From positions 434,001-498,000 of the forward strand of contig NZ_JAMQVC010000002.1 of NCBI RefSeq assembly GCF_023721415.1: a stretch of 64,000 nt of DNA. The letters run 5' to 3'. The notes beneath the pieces are model-generated. The model did no database searches and had not been told where the DNA came from. It saw only the letters and a list, made by a program, of their open reading frames with translations. Source of the DNA: Galbibacter mesophilus. Its GTDB lineage: Bacteria; Bacteroidota; Bacteroidia; Flavobacteriales; Flavobacteriaceae. Positions 22,201 to 32,236 of this stretch are shown piece after piece. Within the stretch, counting starts at the first letter, position 1; every line of letters starts with the position of its first letter. Position numbers and translations under genes: made by a program.

Positions 22201-25200
22201 AAATGTTGGTGATCAAATAAATTATGAATTTACAGTTACCAATACGGGAAATGTTACTATTACCGGACTTGTAATTCAAGATACAAGAATAGGTATTGCC
22301 GCTCCAGGTATAATTCTATTGCCAGCAACATTAAATCCAGGAGCTGTAGGAAGCCAAACGGTTGCTTATAACATTACGCAAGCCGATCTGGATTCAGGAA
22401 GTATTTCAAATACAGCTACAGCCATAGGTCAAGAACCCAACGGTGATGATGTAACTGCCATTTCTAACAATAATAATGGAACTGGAGCCACCGTGGTAGG
22501 ATTGGAGAAAGACTCGGAAATTCAATTGGTGAAAACTTCCGAGATTATCGACTTAAATGGAAGCGGTGTAGATGATATTGGAGATGTCATAGAATACACT
22601 TTTACGGTAACCAATGTGGGGAATGTTACCGTAGAAATTATAAGTATTGCTGATGCAACGCTCGGCATTTCCAATTTAGGGATTACGCCATCAACGCTAG
22701 CTCCTGGGGAAATTGGTGTGGCAACTGCCAATTATACCATCACCCAAAGTGATTTAGATGCTGGTGAAGTCGTTAACACAGCCACAGCCACGGGAAGCGA
22801 CCCCGATGGAGATCCTGTTACCGATGAATCTGATGATGATCCTAATGATCCAGGTGATAATCCAACAGTTACTCCGTTAACTGCAGAACCATCGATTGAA
22901 GTGTTAAAAACGCAATCGGTAGCCGATACTAATTCCGATGGAACTTCTGGCAACGTTGATGACTTAATTACGTATACCATTTCCGTAGAAAACACAGGGA
23001 ATGTAAGTCTGAGTAATGTTATATTAACCGATACTTTTACAGATGCTCTAGGCAATACACTTTCGCTGAATAGCGGACCAACTTTTGTAAATAGTTCTAA
23101 TGGAAGTTTAGCAGGAAATTTACAGCCTACGGAAATTGCTACGTATACAGCAAACTACACGATTACACAGGCAGCGGTAAATGCGGGAGGAGTAAGCAAT
23201 ACCGTTTTAGTTATCGCTTCTCCGCCAACCGGTGCTGATATTTCAGATGTATCTGACGATGGAATAGCAGCCAATGGAAATGACAATCCAACGGAATTCA
23301 ATATTACCGAAAATCCTTCGATTGAAGTGGTTAAAACGGGAATTATTTCAGATGAAGATAATAGCAATACCGATAATGCTGGAGATATAATTAATTATGA
23401 AATTACGATAGAAAATACTGGGAATGTTACTATTACTGGAATTGTTCTAACAGATGTTTTAACGGATTTGGACGCTGCTGTGCTTGCTCTCTCAACAGGT
23501 CCAACTTTTGATGATTCATCTTTAAATAGCAGTGAGGGAACATTGCTTCCGGGAGAAACTGCCACATATCTTGCCACTTTTCTATTAACACAAAGTGAAA
23601 TAGATGCAGGTGGCGTAATTAACAGCGCAACTGCTGAAGGAACAACCGCGCAGGGAACAACGGTTAATGATGATTCGGATGATGGCAATCCAACCAATGG
23701 AACGGATACACCAACGACAACGCAAATAACGAAGTCTGCGGAACTAACGCTTATAAAAACATCGGATGCTTTTGAGGTTATAGCGCCAACTAATGATGGA
23801 AATTATCAGGCTGGAGATCAAATTAACTATTCCTTTAGTATCGAAAATACTGGGAATTTAACGGTAAGCGGATTAACACTGGTGGATGTCGGACTTGGAG
23901 CAACTGCAGGGGATTTGGTGGTTACTCCAGCAGCGATTTCTCCAGGCGATTTTGCATTAGTAACGTATACCTATACCTTAACTCAAGATGATATCGATTT
24001 AGGTCAGGTGGAAAATACCGCTACTGTTTCGGGAACTGATCCTGATGGGGTTTCAGTAAGTGACGTTTCCGATAATGGCGATGCCAATGCTGATACAAAT
24101 TTTGATGGAAACCCAGAAAATGACCCTACGATTACGCTAATTCCTTCCGAAGCGGAAATAGAATTGGTGAAAATAGCTACGGTTAATGATGGAGGAGATG
24201 GAAGAGTAGATGCTGGCGACGGAATAAGTTATGAGTTTACCGTAACGAATACGGGAGCACTTACGCTGGATAATATTTTACTGAATGATGCAATGCTGGG
24301 GATTATTGATTTTACGGTGCCTTTGACCATCCCAACTGGATTGGCTCCAGGAGACAGCGAGACTTTTACCGATGCTTCTTTCAATTATACTATTACGCAA
24401 GATGATATTGATAGCGGCTCTTTTGAAAACCAAGCAACAGTCACAGCAGATGATCCTTCAGATAATGAGGTCAGTGATTTATCAGATAACGGAAACAATT
24501 TAGATGGACCCAACAATCCAACAATTGTCAACTTTACTCAAGAACCAGATTTATCCCTTGATAAAACAGGAGTGTATTCTGATGATAATTTGGATGGGGT
24601 TGTAAATTCTGGAGACATAATTACTTATACCTTCACAGTTGAAAACACTGGAAACGTAACGCTGGATAATCTTCAATTAACAGATGATTTCTTACCCGTT
24701 GGAATCGATTTAACCCTTTTAGATACGGAATTAGCCCCGATGCAGCAAACCATTTTATCAGTAGACTATACCATAACACAAGCAGATATGGATGCTGGGG
24801 GCGTAACCAATGAAGCTGAGGTAGCGGGAACAGACCCGAATGATGATGCTGTAACAGCCTCTGATGATCACTTTGAAGAATTATTAAAAGCACCTTCGCT
24901 TGAGCTTTTAAAAACTTCAGTGGTAGTAGACACTAACGGAAACGGAATTGATGATGTTGGGGATACGGTAGAATACTCATTTACAGTTACTAATACAGGA
25001 AATGTTTCTGTAGAAGTTCTAACCATTGGTGATGCAACACTCGGTATTTCCAATCTAGGTGTTAATCCATCCAACTTGTCGCCGGGAGGTGTGGGGACAG
25101 CTACAGCAAGCTACACTATTACCCAAGCTGATATCGACGCTGGCCAAGTTATTAATACAGCAGTGGTTAGTGGCTCTGATCCAGATGGTGATAGCGTAAC

Positions 25201-28200
25201 CGATAATTCTGATGGCGACCCTGGCTCACCAGGAGATCAACCAACAACGACGCCATTTACTCAGGCTCCAGAAATCGAGGTTACGAAAACACAGCAAATT
25301 GCAGATACCAATAGTGATGGTGTTACGGGTGGGATAGACGATGTAATTACCTACACCATTACGGTAGTCAATACTGGAAACGTTACGTTGAATAGCCTAA
25401 GTTTGGTAGATACTTTTGTAGACGGTAATAACCAGCTGCTTACTTTAACTACTGCGCCTACATTTGTTGCTGCTGCATCCGACATTGCTTCGGAAACAGA
25501 TCCGCTGCCACCGGGGAATATTGCGGTTTATACTGCCAATTACACCATTGCCCAAGAAGCGATTGATGCCGCAGGAGTAAGTAATAGTGTAGAAGCTTCA
25601 GGAACAGCTCCAGATACCAGTATAGTTTCTGATATCTCCGACAATGGTATCGATACCGATGGAAATACTGAAGACGATTCAACTGATTTTGAAATTCCTG
25701 AAAATCCGGATATCGAGGTTGTTAAGATAGCTTCTGTTGCCGATTCGGATGGAAGCGGAACTACTAATGCAGGCGATATAATTACGTACACAATTTCAGT
25801 AGAAAACACTGGGAATGTGACTCTTAATTCTGTTTCTTTAACGGATACTTTCTTAAATGCAGTGGACGCTGTTTTGGTCTTGGATAATGGTCCGACATTT
25901 GTTAGCGCCTCCAATGGCAGTTCTGAAGGTGATTTACTGCCGAATGAAATCGCTACGTATACAGCTGATTACACCTTAACGCAAGACGATATTGATGTTG
26001 GAGGGGTTAAAAATAGTGTTTTGGGAGAAGGGTTAAGTCCGATTAACACTGCAGTTAGCGATGTTTCCGACAACGGAAATGATGCCGATGGCAATACTGA
26101 AGACGATGCTACGGAAACGTCTATTGATGAAGATCCTTCCATTGAAGTGGAAAAATTACTTACACCTATTGTAAACCCTGTTGCTGGTGATGTAATCACA
26201 TTTACCATTAACGCAACCAATACAGGAAATGTGACTCTGAATTCAATTACTTTGGAAGATACATTTACGGATGCTAGGGGAGAAGATTTAACACTCGATG
26301 CCCTAACTTTCAGCAGCTCGACTTCAGGAAGTTTAGAGGGCATTTTACAAATAAATGAAATTGCTACCTATATTGCTACTTATACCCTTACACAAACAGA
26401 TATTGATGCAGGCGGAGTAACCAACAGTGTTTTAGCAACAGGAACCAGCATTCAAAATACCGAAGTGTCAGACGTTTCTGATGATGGTGACGACGCCGAT
26501 GGAAACACGACGAACGACAAAACAAACTTAGTTATTCCAGAAAGTCCTAACATTGTGGCTTTGAAACAAGCGGTGGTTAACCAAAATGACGGAAATGGAA
26601 CCGTGGATGTAGGCGATGAGGTGGCATATACCATTACTATTACGAACACTGGAAATGTCACGTTACGAAATTTAGTGCTGGAAGATGTGTTATCAGATTT
26701 TAACGGAAATTTGTTAACATTGAATACTCCTCCAATTTTTAATGCAACAGCTTCCACAAATACTACGGAAGGCATTATTGCCCCTTCGGAAAGTTCGGTT
26801 TATAATGCTAGTTACATCATTCAGCAAAGCGATGTAGATGCTGGCGGTATTTCAAATAGTGCAACAGTTACGACCTTGAGTCCGAATAATATTGTTACTG
26901 AAGATGTTTCTGATGACGGAAATCCAGCCGATACCGATCCAGATGGAGACCCTGAAAATGATCCAACGGAGACAGAAATTATTGCAGACCCATCCATTAA
27001 ATTGGTTAAAGCAGGTGTTGAAAATGATGAAGATGGTGATAACTGTACCGATGTTGGCGAAACCATTACATATACTTTTACGGTAACCAATGATGGAAAT
27101 GTATCCTTGTCTACCATTAATTTAACAGATAATTTATCTGGACTGGGACCTATAAATTTTGTTTCAGGAGATACAGATTCCGATTCGGTGCTGGATGTTA
27201 CCGAGACTTGGGTGTACAATGCCAACTATACCATTCAACAAGCAGATTTGGATTTAGGATCCATAGCGAACAATGCGCTGGTTTCTGGAATTTCCCCTGC
27301 TGGAAATACTGTTGACGATATTTCAGGAACAGCTACCACCAACGATACCGCAACAACTATCGATTTCTGTTTGAATCCGGAAATTACTTTTGTGAAGACT
27401 TCAGTTACCAATGATGGTGGCGATGGAAGAATGGATGCAGGAGATACAATTGAATATACTTTTACGGTAACTAATACCGGAAATGTTACTGTTGACAATA
27501 TTTTAATTGACGATCCGCAAATAGGCATTACAAACCTTAGTCTTGTGCCTTCGAGTTTAGCTTCTGGAGAAACAGGAACTGTAACCGCCGTTTATACGAT
27601 TACACAAAACAACTTAAATACTGGAAGCGTTACTAATGAAGCCATCGCCACGGGTCAAGATCCAGATGGAGATGATGTTACAGATACTTCTGATGATGGA
27701 AATGGTGTTGATGATAATGGAGATGGTGACCCAGAAGACCCTACAGTTACACCATTGCCAAGTGATCCAGAACTTACTTTTGTAAAATCTTCAGTAACGA
27801 ATGATGGCGGGGATGGAAGGATGGATGTTGGAGATACTATTGAATATACCTTTACGGTAACAAATACTGGAAATGTTACGGTTAGCGGAATTACTATTGA
27901 AGATGTACAATTAGGAGTAAGCAATTTGTCGATTTTACCTTCCAACTTAGCTCCTGGAAGTACGGGAATTGCGACGCGTGTATATCAAATTACGCAGGCG
28001 GATATTGATGCAGGAAGTGTTAGCAACAGTGCAATTGCTACAGGAACAGCCCCAGATGGCGATCCTGTTGAAGATACTTCGGATACAGACGACCCAACTG
28101 ATCCTGATCCCGACGGACCAACAGTTACGCCATTGCCAAGCGATCCAGAACTTACTTTTGTGAAGTCAGCGGTAACAAATGACGGCGGAGATGGAAGATT

Positions 28201-31200
28201 GGACGCTGGCGACACCATTGAATATACGTTTACGGTAACCAATTCTGGAAATGTTTCAGTGAACGGAATTACAATTGATGATTCAATTATTGGAGTTAGC
28301 GGACAACCAATAATTCCCAATGATTTAAGTGCTGGTGAAACCGGAACAGCGACCGCTGTTTACACTATTACACAAGCAGACATCGATGCAGGAAGTATTA
28401 GCAACAGTGCGATTGCTACAGGAACAGCCCCAGATGGTGATCCCGTTGAAGATACTTCAGACACCAACGACCCAACCGATCCCGACCCCAACGGACCGAC
28501 AATTACGCCATTGCCAAGCGACCCCGAGCTTACTTTTGTGAAGTCAGCGGTAACAAATGACGGCGGAGATGGAAGAATGGACATTGGCGACACCATTGAA
28601 TATACGTTTGCGGTTACAAACACTGGAAATGTTTCAGTGAACGGAATTACAATTGATGATTCAATTATTGGAGTTAGCGGACAGCCAATAATCCCCAATG
28701 ATTTAAGTGCTGATGAAACCGGAACAGCGACCGCTGTTTACACCGTTACACAAGCGGATATTGATGTGGGAAGTGTTAGTAACAGTGCGATTGCTACAGG
28801 AACAGCTCCCGATGGCGATTCCGTTGAAGATACTTCGGATACCGACGACCCAACCGATCCCGATCCCGACGGGCCAACAGTTACGCCATTGCCAAGTGAC
28901 CCAGAACTTACGTTTGTGAAATCTTCGGTAACAAATGACGGTGGTGACGGAAGAATGGACGCTGGCGATACCATTGAATATACGTTTACGGTCACCAATA
29001 CTGGAAATGTTACAGTTAGCGGAATTACAATTGATGATTCAATTATTGGGCTTAGCGGACAACCAATAGTCCCCAGCAATTTAAGCGCTGGTGAAACCGG
29101 AACAGCGACCGCTGTTTACACTATTACGCAAGCAGACATCGATGCGGGAAGTATAAGTAACAGTGCAGTTGCTATAGGTATATCCCCAGATGGCGATCCT
29201 GTTGAAGATACTTCGGATACCAACGACCCAACCGATCCCGATCCGGACGGACCGACAGTTACGCCATTAAGTCCACAAAGTAATTTGGCTTTGGAAAAAA
29301 CGGGTATTTTTAATGATGAGAATGGAAACGGATTTACGGATATTGGAGAAACAATAACTTATAATTTTACCATTGAAAACACGGGAAATACAACCGTTGA
29401 AAATATAACCATTACAGACGTTTTAGTCCCTGTTCAGGGCGGACCAATAAGCTTGGCGCCAGGTGAACTTGATACCGCAAGTTTTACAGCTACCTATGTG
29501 GTTTCGGAGGCCGATATAAGCGCAGGTCTTGTTACTAATTCAGCTATTGCTGAAGGACAGGATCCTAACGGAAATTCCATAATTGATACTTCAGACGACC
29601 CTTCTAATCCTACAGATCAAGATGAGGATGGCGATGGTGACCCAGAAGATCCTACGGAAACCATTATTCCTCCACGTGGTGATGCTTCTTTGGAAGCCAC
29701 AAAAGTAGCTACTGTTAATGACGTGGATGGAAACGGATTTACAACCGTTGGAGATATTATTAATTATTCAATTACTGTAGAAAATACTGGGGAAATCAGT
29801 CTGTCAGGTATTATTTTAGACGATGTCATTACCGATGGGGATGGCACACCGCTTCAGTTAACATTTGGGCCTTCATTTGTGGGCGCAACTATGAATTCTT
29901 CCGAAGGAAATCTTCAAGCCACAGAAATAGCCACTTATTCGGCAAGTTATATTATCACGGAAGAAGATGCGATTACGGGAACCATCCAAAATTCAGTTAC
30001 CGTGTCTGCGCAGGATACCAACGGAAATACCATAAGTGACGTTTCCGATGATGGCGACGATACCGATGGAAATACCGAAGATGATGCTACGGAAGTTGAA
30101 GTAATTTCTATAGATCCAGCTCCGCCCGTAAGTGGTGTTGAGGTTACAAAAACAGCTATTTTCACGGATGACGGCGATGGTAGGCCGAGCCAAGGTGATA
30201 TTATTGATTATACCGTGACAATTGAAAATATCGGTGAAACTTTATTGGATGGACTACAATTATTAGATGTAATAGAAAATGGAAATGGGGACGCTCTAAA
30301 TTTAACGGTTCCATTGACTTTCAGTAATGCTAGTTTAGGGTCTTCCGAAGGAACTTTGCTGGCAGGAGAAACTGCCACCTACTTGGCAAGTTATACCGTT
30401 TCCCAGAATGATGTTAACTCTAATAGCATAAGTAATTATGTTGTAGCGGAAGCTGAAAATCCAGATGGCGATTCTGTTACAGATCGTTCTGATGATGGCG
30501 ATGACACCGATGGAAATATCGATGATGATCCAACAGAAGTAATTTTTGGAGCTCAATCGTCCATAAGTCTTATGAAAGAAGTGGTATTCAATGATGAAAA
30601 TGGTGATGGATTAGCAGAAGAAGGGGAAACGCTTAGTTATTCCTTTACGGTTAGAAATACAGGCGATGTAGATCTTTTTGACGTTACTTTAACAGATGAT
30701 CTTCCAGGAGTAACGTTAAATGGAAATCCAATCGATATGTTGCCTGTGGGATCAGAGAACAGTGCTAATTATTCGGCAACCTATACGCTTACCGAAACAG
30801 ATGTTGAAAACGCTTTTGTAGAAAACCAAGCCTTGGTAACTGCTATAGATACGGAAGGTAGAACGGTGAGCGATTTATCCGACGACCCAATAAATCCGAC
30901 TGACAATGACCAAGATGGTGATGGAGAACCGGATGATGTGACCACAATCGATATTGAACCTAGAACAGATTGTCAAGTTATAGTTTATGACATTATAAGC
31001 CCAGACGGTGACGGTATTGCTGATGAGCTCACCATCGATGGATTGGATTGCTACCCAGAAAACACTTTGGAGATTTACAATCGTTGGGGGATTAGGGTTT
31101 TCCGCACAGAGGGTTACAATACCACAGGCGAGAAATTTAGAGGCTTCTCCGATGGACGTGTTACAATTCAGCGAAATAAAATGTTGCCAACAGGAACTTA

Positions 31201-31279
31201 TTACTATGTACTAAACTATGTGAACGATAGCGGAGTAACCATTAGAAAAGCCGGACCGATATTCGTAATTACCGATTAA
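10295..31279 (+). CDS. giant T9SS-secreted SprB-like adhesin, 6994 residues
   Basis: One uninterrupted 20,985-bp gene. Order of parts: signal peptide (1-25); DUF4347 (about 38-150: [32 protein letters not shown]); a region to about residue 1905 of thrombospondin-type-3 calcium motifs ([21 protein letters not shown]) alternating with larger inserts; seven SprB repeats (about 2008-2608: [27 protein letters not shown]); 32 DUF11-like repeats (about 2609-6888); and a CHU_C / type B T9SS sorting domain (about 6891-6994: [34 protein letters not shown]). T9SS should place it on the outer surface as an adhesin, perhaps for gliding or attachment to algae. PorP/SprF follows after 11 bp. The protein is rich in Asp, Thr, Asn and Ser and looks calcium-stabilised. 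Long antisense reading frames over it are composition artefacts. Confidence 0.95.
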   Translation: MRGVLLLSILPSLLVCFFFPQKSDAKTIESDLSTSVNIYIDSAVEDAHVFDVPVKYDSVFQFFSHGKPGYLYINGNWLNKYEIAEFLRNNILLEPEEIKHINFYGCEFAEGTIGKEAVEYLENQLNVSIAASNDITGKRGDWDLEVGESRGFLSFPDYPFSLQTGPNDDFDGDGIANINDIDDDNDGVPDLDEQSCAQPLFDFTVQNNLNGVTTPLLTESGATVTTSASGNVFPLNGAQMGPQTQYGLSSNGDVVTLRSNTQASAAAPAIATMNFSQPVSNFEFTIWNITRAGIIPTDENVRVTAFYQGVQVPLTSQTTGSQVSYNATTRFFSSSSANTNLANSTASLFYRSQIDQLVFEYHAQGRNTITDANGINIFFGDESGCTDLDTDNDGNPNRLDLDSDNDGCSDAFEAGATTDLTTDFQFPTTGVGVNGLPNVVETAPDSGTINYVSTYQSYAVNPFFEICNDFDNDGIADFIDIDDDNDGVPDVKECTEYITVDADLLNLMNNINFTPGESTLFTNVGGVNGFDVLVEPEGNFFFPPEFQTDGQFTNFLTTFNGATNSYTISFVGSVLPGTISIVSESNLFSRNTAGNSINEQMVIEVTGDGPIFSEALPFANVCGIGSFRQPNVNVNATQDVHTYIMPRPGSGGFNSCGFRSEFEVASGATSIKITYTLPFGQGGDANTVNPFRIALAMCYSDTDGDGIQDKFDLDSDGDGCSDALESGATTNTTTDYQFPNIDSNGDGLVDAVDTNSDGQVDYPSTYFQYALDNKTGYCIDSDSDGILDITDLDDDNDGVLDVQESCSDGLSLGTPFTDISQASGITSPGIYFFRLNGNEFSTFVDENGYVKIAVDYGYGVGTLPQGNSINNLERGILNPQILASLTGIEEVRINDSGGFLDAITTEAAIIDRLVNNQTLHIGQATNGINNNWTGSNAQVITVNASSNTPVNQRELHQTIIHTSGNANGMLWKPITNSQAVENSNTEIAYNDYMSLWVKGGSPVFGVGNGNCDIDNDGLLNHLDPDADGDGCSDAIEAGATTNLTPEFIFDIAGGASTDVNGNGLADEVEEGTSGNLNYISTFTQFGLDANIGICLDFDGDGILDFIDIDDDNDGVLDKEEACPDGLTKDTPFINISQARSVTAEGIYYFEINGNAFSTFVDSNGFIQIARDFGNGVGSLPQGTSLNRIDRGILNPITLASLENIEEVRISDNVGFLDATTNNQVIIDRVNSNTTFQVGNNNAANDDWVGDNAQWLTANGTSAQNPTNLDARVFHTVGNVNGFHWIPSTNFQRYTFNSGEIPDDRSLIIWVRGLELSTATIACDLDGDGVLNQFDLDSDGDGCSDAFESGATTNDSPDFQFPSTAVGTNGLANTLETVSDSGEINYTSTYLEYGVNTSIDACLDTDADGIRDVADLDDDNDGILDTEECTPVTISRAIENITSSDSPNQIIVTNVRGYGFDIVATSTGTSGFLNNADDNQFGIGDASNINSPSIISSSLPNALRRSNVTFEFFETGTNNPVVVDFFELTLYDLDVTETTGNFSVAPNEIIEPPVESNYTISTDPINGIYITTGNGNDFDTNGPNSFSRFGLVFENISSISFTAERYISGGNLGVGIQDLTVLSRPLMCDEDQDGIFNQVDLDSDGDGCSDAFEGDGGFVGNDLTTSNIDGGNSGDEFNGYGAPVELNLGNDVDTNPTSPSYGVPIIAGAGQNIGNAQTLDPDADSDGIGDTCDCFDNTLTDTDGDGVPDEDDVDSDNDGIFDAVEGDETVDTDSDGIPDYLDLDSDNDGIPDTIEALGDNSIIDCSYSDGDVIDPTTLCETGESSAGEITPIDTDGDTIPDYLDLDSDGDTCPDGLEAEYAEVNVNTVDFSTVTTADVDPDGLVTAIGCNPPSTNEWIDNSISDACCEIDETTLIATPFAPSTCSPANDGFITVNGGNLLPSTNYLVSYLQNGAAVTNVSIPTQIDGSLTINGLIPAQYADITITSVQYPTICSGTVPVVLTVVPEYISDLNAVVTSTTDVTCFGEANGAINISATGENGNFQYSWIASNGGVVPAGQETNEDLTGLVAGNYFVTITDLDTQCVETLTNITINEPTAAVSGTFTQTNVLCNGDNSGAINLTPAGGTSPYTYAWTTTDGIIPVGQEDNQDISNLTAGTYSVVITDANGCTNPTPISVTITEPAAVVSGSTTSTDVLCNGDSTGSIDLTPAGGVAPYTFAWNTTNGTIPAGQNTNEDLTGLVAGTYTVVITDSNGCTNPNAISVQVSEPSNPITSTISQTNVACFGDSTGAINITPSGGTAPYTFAWSSPSGADITGQETNEDLTGLAAGTYSVTIIDANGCTFTPNDIIITQPAAPVSATVTATDVLCNGDASGSIDLSPTGGTAPYTYLWTTTNGNIPNGLEVTEDPTNLTAGSYSVTITDANGCTNLNPIGVTIAEPTSVVSGTLTPVNLTCNGDFSGSIDATPSGGTGGYTFLWTASNGGIIPTGQETNEDLSGLSAGTYSVVITDANGCTNPIALSTTLTEPDVIMLTETISAKQNVTCIDQNIGAFTVVAEGGSESGFVYELNTGASNTTGVFTGLAAGDYTVTVTDDQGCTAPNPLVITVQNFCIEATKTQTIADTDGSGTTNPSDVVIYSILVTNNGEETLTGVAVTDVLTDALGNTLSLDSGPTYVAGSATLGSPQGTLQVNESATYTASYTLSQSDIDAGGISNSATATGNGIDVPQVSDVSDNGNDADGNTTDDPTDFDITEAPEIELVKLAAVSDEDNSNTNNAGDIVTFTFTLENTGNVTVSNLLISDDLTDAEGNTLSLSTPISFVSATGNGTATSLAPLEIATYTATYTLTQADVDAGGISNTATASGITEQGTNVSDVSDDGVAGNGDDNPTEILITEDPSLTLIKTAGNVVDLDSSGDDTAGDRITYTFSIENTGNVTIDGLVLTDNFLPASTNLTLPDTSIAPGEIINFSANYILVQTDINTGNVTNSATISGNDPDGNVVTDVSDNGDEVADDDNDGNPENDPTIVDLTTIAEIELVKIGVFNDENGDGFAQQGETITYSFTVTNTGNIAVENVTVDDPALGVTALATTPTNLPIGVSGTIPDQTYTIQQADIDAGLFSNTATATGERSDDGTDVSDTSDDGNPTNGPDNPTVVEFDQNAELSLIKQGVYSDDNGDGLVNVGDIITYTFTVENTGNVTVDNTSIDDARIGITDEPIYTDATETTVVTSLAPSETAVSVVVYTITLADVNDGNVTNTALATGQDPEGDDVTATSDNGTGTGATIVDLPKNPILELTKTAVLADTNGSGSNDAGDVITYTFSVENTGNVTVNTLRINDPTLGITNLGVIPAALAPGATGSVTSDYTITQADVNAGGITNTATVGGLDPDGVGVSDVSDNGTGAGDDPTVTPLTKDPSIEVSKIQNVVDSNGDGITGGLSDVVTYTITVTNTGNVTLTNVSVVDMFTAADGTILNLDSGPSFVSASSDNVEGILQPSEIAIYTAAYTIQQIAIDGGGLNNEVTATGEDPENVEVSDTLDTPTVFTITETPSVVAIKTASINDVDNSGTNNAGDIITYTITVENTGNVTLNSVSLTETFTDADGNALTLDGGPTFVSASEGSSAGSLQVGEIATYTANYTLTQDDINVGGVLNSVLAEGTSPAGTVVDDISDDGDTGTGDTGEDPTTTEIPKDAGLTLIKRITNIADTDGSGDNNIGDVVTYNFTIENTGNVTVNGITLTDNFLPGTTDLTVTPNSLEPGETATVVAQYALTQGDVDAGQITNSASVEGTDPDGDIVSDVSDDGNPADSDLDPDTDGTNDPTFSNLTTEATVELIKTAVFNDENGNNRADVNETITYSFEIINTGNITLENITLDDVPLGLTDVAVSPASLGPNQSGAAPNADYVITQADINNGSVSNTATAFGDRVDDGQEVSDISSDDNPASGPDEPTVTEFNQEGEISLLKEGTYEDTNNDGVVNVGDQINYEFTVTNTGNVTITGLVIQDTRIGIAAPGIILLPATLNPGAVGSQTVAYNITQADLDSGSISNTATAIGQEPNGDDVTAISNNNNGTGATVVGLEKDSEIQLVKTSEIIDLNGSGVDDIGDVIEYTFTVTNVGNVTVEIISIADATLGISNLGITPSTLAPGEIGVATANYTITQSDLDAGEVVNTATATGSDPDGDPVTDESDDDPNDPGDNPTVTPLTAEPSIEVLKTQSVADTNSDGTSGNVDDLITYTISVENTGNVSLSNVILTDTFTDALGNTLSLNSGPTFVNSSNGSLAGNLQPTEIATYTANYTITQAAVNAGGVSNTVLVIASPPTGADISDVSDDGIAANGNDNPTEFNITENPSIEVVKTGIISDEDNSNTDNAGDIINYEITIENTGNVTITGIVLTDVLTDLDAAVLALSTGPTFDDSSLNSSEGTLLPGETATYLATFLLTQSEIDAGGVINSATAEGTTAQGTTVNDDSDDGNPTNGTDTPTTTQITKSAELTLIKTSDAFEVIAPTNDGNYQAGDQINYSFSIENTGNLTVSGLTLVDVGLGATAGDLVVTPAAISPGDFALVTYTYTLTQDDIDLGQVENTATVSGTDPDGVSVSDVSDNGDANADTNFDGNPENDPTITLIPSEAEIELVKIATVNDGGDGRVDAGDGISYEFTVTNTGALTLDNILLNDAMLGIIDFTVPLTIPTGLAPGDSETFTDASFNYTITQDDIDSGSFENQATVTADDPSDNEVSDLSDNGNNLDGPNNPTIVNFTQEPDLSLDKTGVYSDDNLDGVVNSGDIITYTFTVENTGNVTLDNLQLTDDFLPVGIDLTLLDTELAPMQQTILSVDYTITQADMDAGGVTNEAEVAGTDPNDDAVTASDDHFEELLKAPSLELLKTSVVVDTNGNGIDDVGDTVEYSFTVTNTGNVSVEVLTIGDATLGISNLGVNPSNLSPGGVGTATASYTITQADIDAGQVINTAVVSGSDPDGDSVTDNSDGDPGSPGDQPTTTPFTQAPEIEVTKTQQIADTNSDGVTGGIDDVITYTITVVNTGNVTLNSLSLVDTFVDGNNQLLTLTTAPTFVAAASDIASETDPLPPGNIAVYTANYTIAQEAIDAAGVSNSVEASGTAPDTSIVSDISDNGIDTDGNTEDDSTDFEIPENPDIEVVKIASVADSDGSGTTNAGDIITYTISVENTGNVTLNSVSLTDTFLNAVDAVLVLDNGPTFVSASNGSSEGDLLPNEIATYTADYTLTQDDIDVGGVKNSVLGEGLSPINTAVSDVSDNGNDADGNTEDDATETSIDEDPSIEVEKLLTPIVNPVAGDVITFTINATNTGNVTLNSITLEDTFTDARGEDLTLDALTFSSSTSGSLEGILQINEIATYIATYTLTQTDIDAGGVTNSVLATGTSIQNTEVSDVSDDGDDADGNTTNDKTNLVIPESPNIVALKQAVVNQNDGNGTVDVGDEVAYTITITNTGNVTLRNLVLEDVLSDFNGNLLTLNTPPIFNATASTNTTEGIIAPSESSVYNASYIIQQSDVDAGGISNSATVTTLSPNNIVTEDVSDDGNPADTDPDGDPENDPTETEIIADPSIKLVKAGVENDEDGDNCTDVGETITYTFTVTNDGNVSLSTINLTDNLSGLGPINFVSGDTDSDSVLDVTETWVYNANYTIQQADLDLGSIANNALVSGISPAGNTVDDISGTATTNDTATTIDFCLNPEITFVKTSVTNDGGDGRMDAGDTIEYTFTVTNTGNVTVDNILIDDPQIGITNLSLVPSSLASGETGTVTAVYTITQNNLNTGSVTNEAIATGQDPDGDDVTDTSDDGNGVDDNGDGDPEDPTVTPLPSDPELTFVKSSVTNDGGDGRMDVGDTIEYTFTVTNTGNVTVSGITIEDVQLGVSNLSILPSNLAPGSTGIATRVYQITQADIDAGSVSNSAIATGTAPDGDPVEDTSDTDDPTDPDPDGPTVTPLPSDPELTFVKSAVTNDGGDGRLDAGDTIEYTFTVTNSGNVSVNGITIDDSIIGVSGQPIIPNDLSAGETGTATAVYTITQADIDAGSISNSAIATGTAPDGDPVEDTSDTNDPTDPDPNGPTITPLPSDPELTFVKSAVTNDGGDGRMDIGDTIEYTFAVTNTGNVSVNGITIDDSIIGVSGQPIIPNDLSADETGTATAVYTVTQADIDVGSVSNSAIATGTAPDGDSVEDTSDTDDPTDPDPDGPTVTPLPSDPELTFVKSSVTNDGGDGRMDAGDTIEYTFTVTNTGNVTVSGITIDDSIIGLSGQPIVPSNLSAGETGTATAVYTITQADIDAGSISNSAVAIGISPDGDPVEDTSDTNDPTDPDPDGPTVTPLSPQSNLALEKTGIFNDENGNGFTDIGETITYNFTIENTGNTTVENITITDVLVPVQGGPISLAPGELDTASFTATYVVSEADISAGLVTNSAIAEGQDPNGNSIIDTSDDPSNPTDQDEDGDGDPEDPTETIIPPRGDASLEATKVATVNDVDGNGFTTVGDIINYSITVENTGEISLSGIILDDVITDGDGTPLQLTFGPSFVGATMNSSEGNLQATEIATYSASYIITEEDAITGTIQNSVTVSAQDTNGNTISDVSDDGDDTDGNTEDDATEVEVISIDPAPPVSGVEVTKTAIFTDDGDGRPSQGDIIDYTVTIENIGETLLDGLQLLDVIENGNGDALNLTVPLTFSNASLGSSEGTLLAGETATYLASYTVSQNDVNSNSISNYVVAEAENPDGDSVTDRSDDGDDTDGNIDDDPTEVIFGAQSSISLMKEVVFNDENGDGLAEEGETLSYSFTVRNTGDVDLFDVTLTDDLPGVTLNGNPIDMLPVGSENSANYSATYTLTETDVENAFVENQALVTAIDTEGRTVSDLSDDPINPTDNDQDGDGEPDDVTTIDIEPRTDCQVIVYDIISPDGDGIADELTIDGLDCYPENTLEIYNRWGIRVFRTEGYNTTGEKFRGFSDGRVTIQRNKMLPTGTYYYVLNYVNDSGVTIRKAGPIFVITD
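16318..18117 (+). repeat. seven SprB-type repeats within the adhesin
   Basis: Seven consecutive modules of about 85 residues, each with CxGD/E..G.I near the start, GGT.PYTF.W in the middle and AG.Y.V.ITD.NGC near the end. This is the SprB repeat known from flavobacterial gliding adhesins. Six are regular. The seventh ([12 protein letters not shown]..., ending TVTDDQGC) is shorter and diverged. The paired cysteines probably form one disulfide per module. Confidence 0.85.
19382..26551 (+). repeat. three tandem six-domain blocks (higher-order repeat, about 2.4 kb each)
   Basis: Blocks run 19382-21763 (2382 bp), 21764-24157 (2394 bp) and 24158-26551 (2394 bp). Modules 4-9, 10-15 and 16-21 match position by position. 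First modules share IELVKI/VFND. Second modules share VYSD and VVN.GD. Third modules share NGSG..D.GD and LGISNLG. Fourth modules share IEV.KTQ..ADTNSDG. Fifth modules share N.GDII.Y.I..ENTGN. The sixth is the least conserved. The three modules before 19382 match positions four to six of a block. Confidence 0.7.
27752..29263 (+). repeat. four 378-bp tandem units in the adhesin gene
   Basis: The anchor CCATTGCCAAG recurs at 27752, 28130, 28508 and 28886, and CCATTAAG at 29264. The spacing is exactly 378 bp (126 codons) each time. The units ([19 protein letters not shown]..., ending DGPTVTPL) are near-identical over long stretches. This indicates recent duplication or gene conversion, in contrast with the diverged modules on either side. 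Confidence 0.9.
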
Positions 31280-31290
31280 GATATGCATGT

Positions 31291-32223
31291 ATGAAAAATG
31301 GATTTTATAAAATAGTGATTACTTTTTGGCTTCTAGCAGGTTGTATGATTAATTCATATGGCCAGCAAGACTCCCAATTTACGCAGTACATGTACAACAC
31401 CATGACTTTTAATCCTGCATACGCTGGAACACGAGAGGTTTTTAGTTCCATTGCGTTGTACAGAAATCAATGGAACGGCTTGCAAGGGGCACCGGAAACT
31501 ATGAATTTTGCAATGCACGGTCCCGTAGGAAACAAAGTAGGTTTGGGTTTTAGCATTACCAATGATCAAATTTTTATAGCTAACGAAACGGAAATTGATT
31601 TTGTTTTTAGCTACATTATGAACGTTTCCGATAGGGGTAAGTTATCTTTAGGAATTAAAGGTGGATTGAACTTCTTCGATATTGATTTCACTCGAGTTAA
31701 TACAGGCTTGCCCAATGGTGGGAACGCAAGTGTTCAATATAATGTAGACAATGAGTTTTCTCCGCAAGTGGGAGCCGGTGCATTTTATTATACCGATCGA
31801 TTTTATGTAGGTGCCAGTGTTCCCAATATTTTAGAGACATCACATTTTGATGAATCGGAAAACAGTACGGCTGGAGAGCGATTGCACCTTTACTTTATTT
31901 CCGGCTACGTTTTTAATCTTTCCAGCAATATTCAATTTAAACCTGCCGCACTGGTTAAGGCCGTTAGCGGAGCGCCTTTACAAGTAGATATTTCTGCAAA
32001 TTTCTGGTTTTATGAAAAATTTGCGTTGGGAGCTGCATATAGGTGGGATGCCGCCACAAGCGTTTTAGCTGGTTTTCATTTAGACGATAGATGGATGATT
32101 GGCTATGCTTACGATTGGGAAACTACTCCTTTGGCACAATACAATGGGGGTTCTCATGAGATTTTTATAAGATTTGAATTATTTAAGAACAGGAAGAAAA
32201 TTATATCTCCCCGCTTTTTTTAA
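31291..32223 (+). CDS. PorP/SprF family T9SS-associated outer-membrane protein
   Basis: Protein of 310 residues with a signal peptide (ending INSYGQQ) and the family hallmark DSQFTQYMYNTMTFNPAYAGTRE, followed by LYRNQWNGLQGAPETMNF. The rest alternates in short strands, as in an outer-membrane beta-barrel (VGLGFSIT, KLSLGIKGGLNFF, FALGAAYRW, MIGYAYDWET). In Flavobacterium, SprF is needed for secretion of the adhesin SprB, and proteins with type B T9SS C-terminal domains usually have a PorP/SprF partner encoded next door. The gene begins 11 bp after the adhesin stop and 13 bp before the OmpA-family gene, so the three form one operon, and this is presumably the dedicated partner of the giant adhesin. 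Confidence 0.93.
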   Translation: MKNGFYKIVITFWLLAGCMINSYGQQDSQFTQYMYNTMTFNPAYAGTREVFSSIALYRNQWNGLQGAPETMNFAMHGPVGNKVGLGFSITNDQIFIANETEIDFVFSYIMNVSDRGKLSLGIKGGLNFFDIDFTRVNTGLPNGGNASVQYNVDNEFSPQVGAGAFYYTDRFYVGASVPNILETSHFDESENSTAGERLHLYFISGYVFNLSSNIQFKPAALVKAVSGAPLQVDISANFWFYEKFALGAAYRWDAATSVLAGFHLDDRWMIGYAYDWETTPLAQYNGGSHEIFIRFELFKNRKKIISPRFF

Positions 32224-32236
32224 AAATAATAATGAT

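Larger units (their letters stand above)
18118..30960 (+). repeat. array of 32 DUF11-like repeats within the adhesin
   Basis: I count 32 modules of about 126-140 residues by their start pattern (hydrophobic/K-T, D.NG.G, GD.I.YTF.V.NTGNV). Two length classes occur. Short modules carry LGI...[17 protein letters not shown]; long modules carry [26 protein letters not shown]. Modules end with a calcium-type linker (SDDG, D.DG...DPT). The classes are ordered, giving the higher-order repeat at 19382-26551. Only one module (residues about 5584-5692) contains cysteines. Confidence 0.85.

Noticed and set aside
27752-29263. Regular repeats as a possible CRISPR array
   Set aside because: Units are 378 bp long, protein-coding and contiguous, without short repeats and unique spacers. 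No cas genes are present.
18382-30556. Many minus-strand open frames of 60-135 codons across the adhesin gene
   Set aside because: They recur at the same phase in each repeat and are rich in Ser, Val, Pro and Thr. They are the antisense image of the Asp/Thr/Asn-rich DUF11 modules, with no family match or leader signals.
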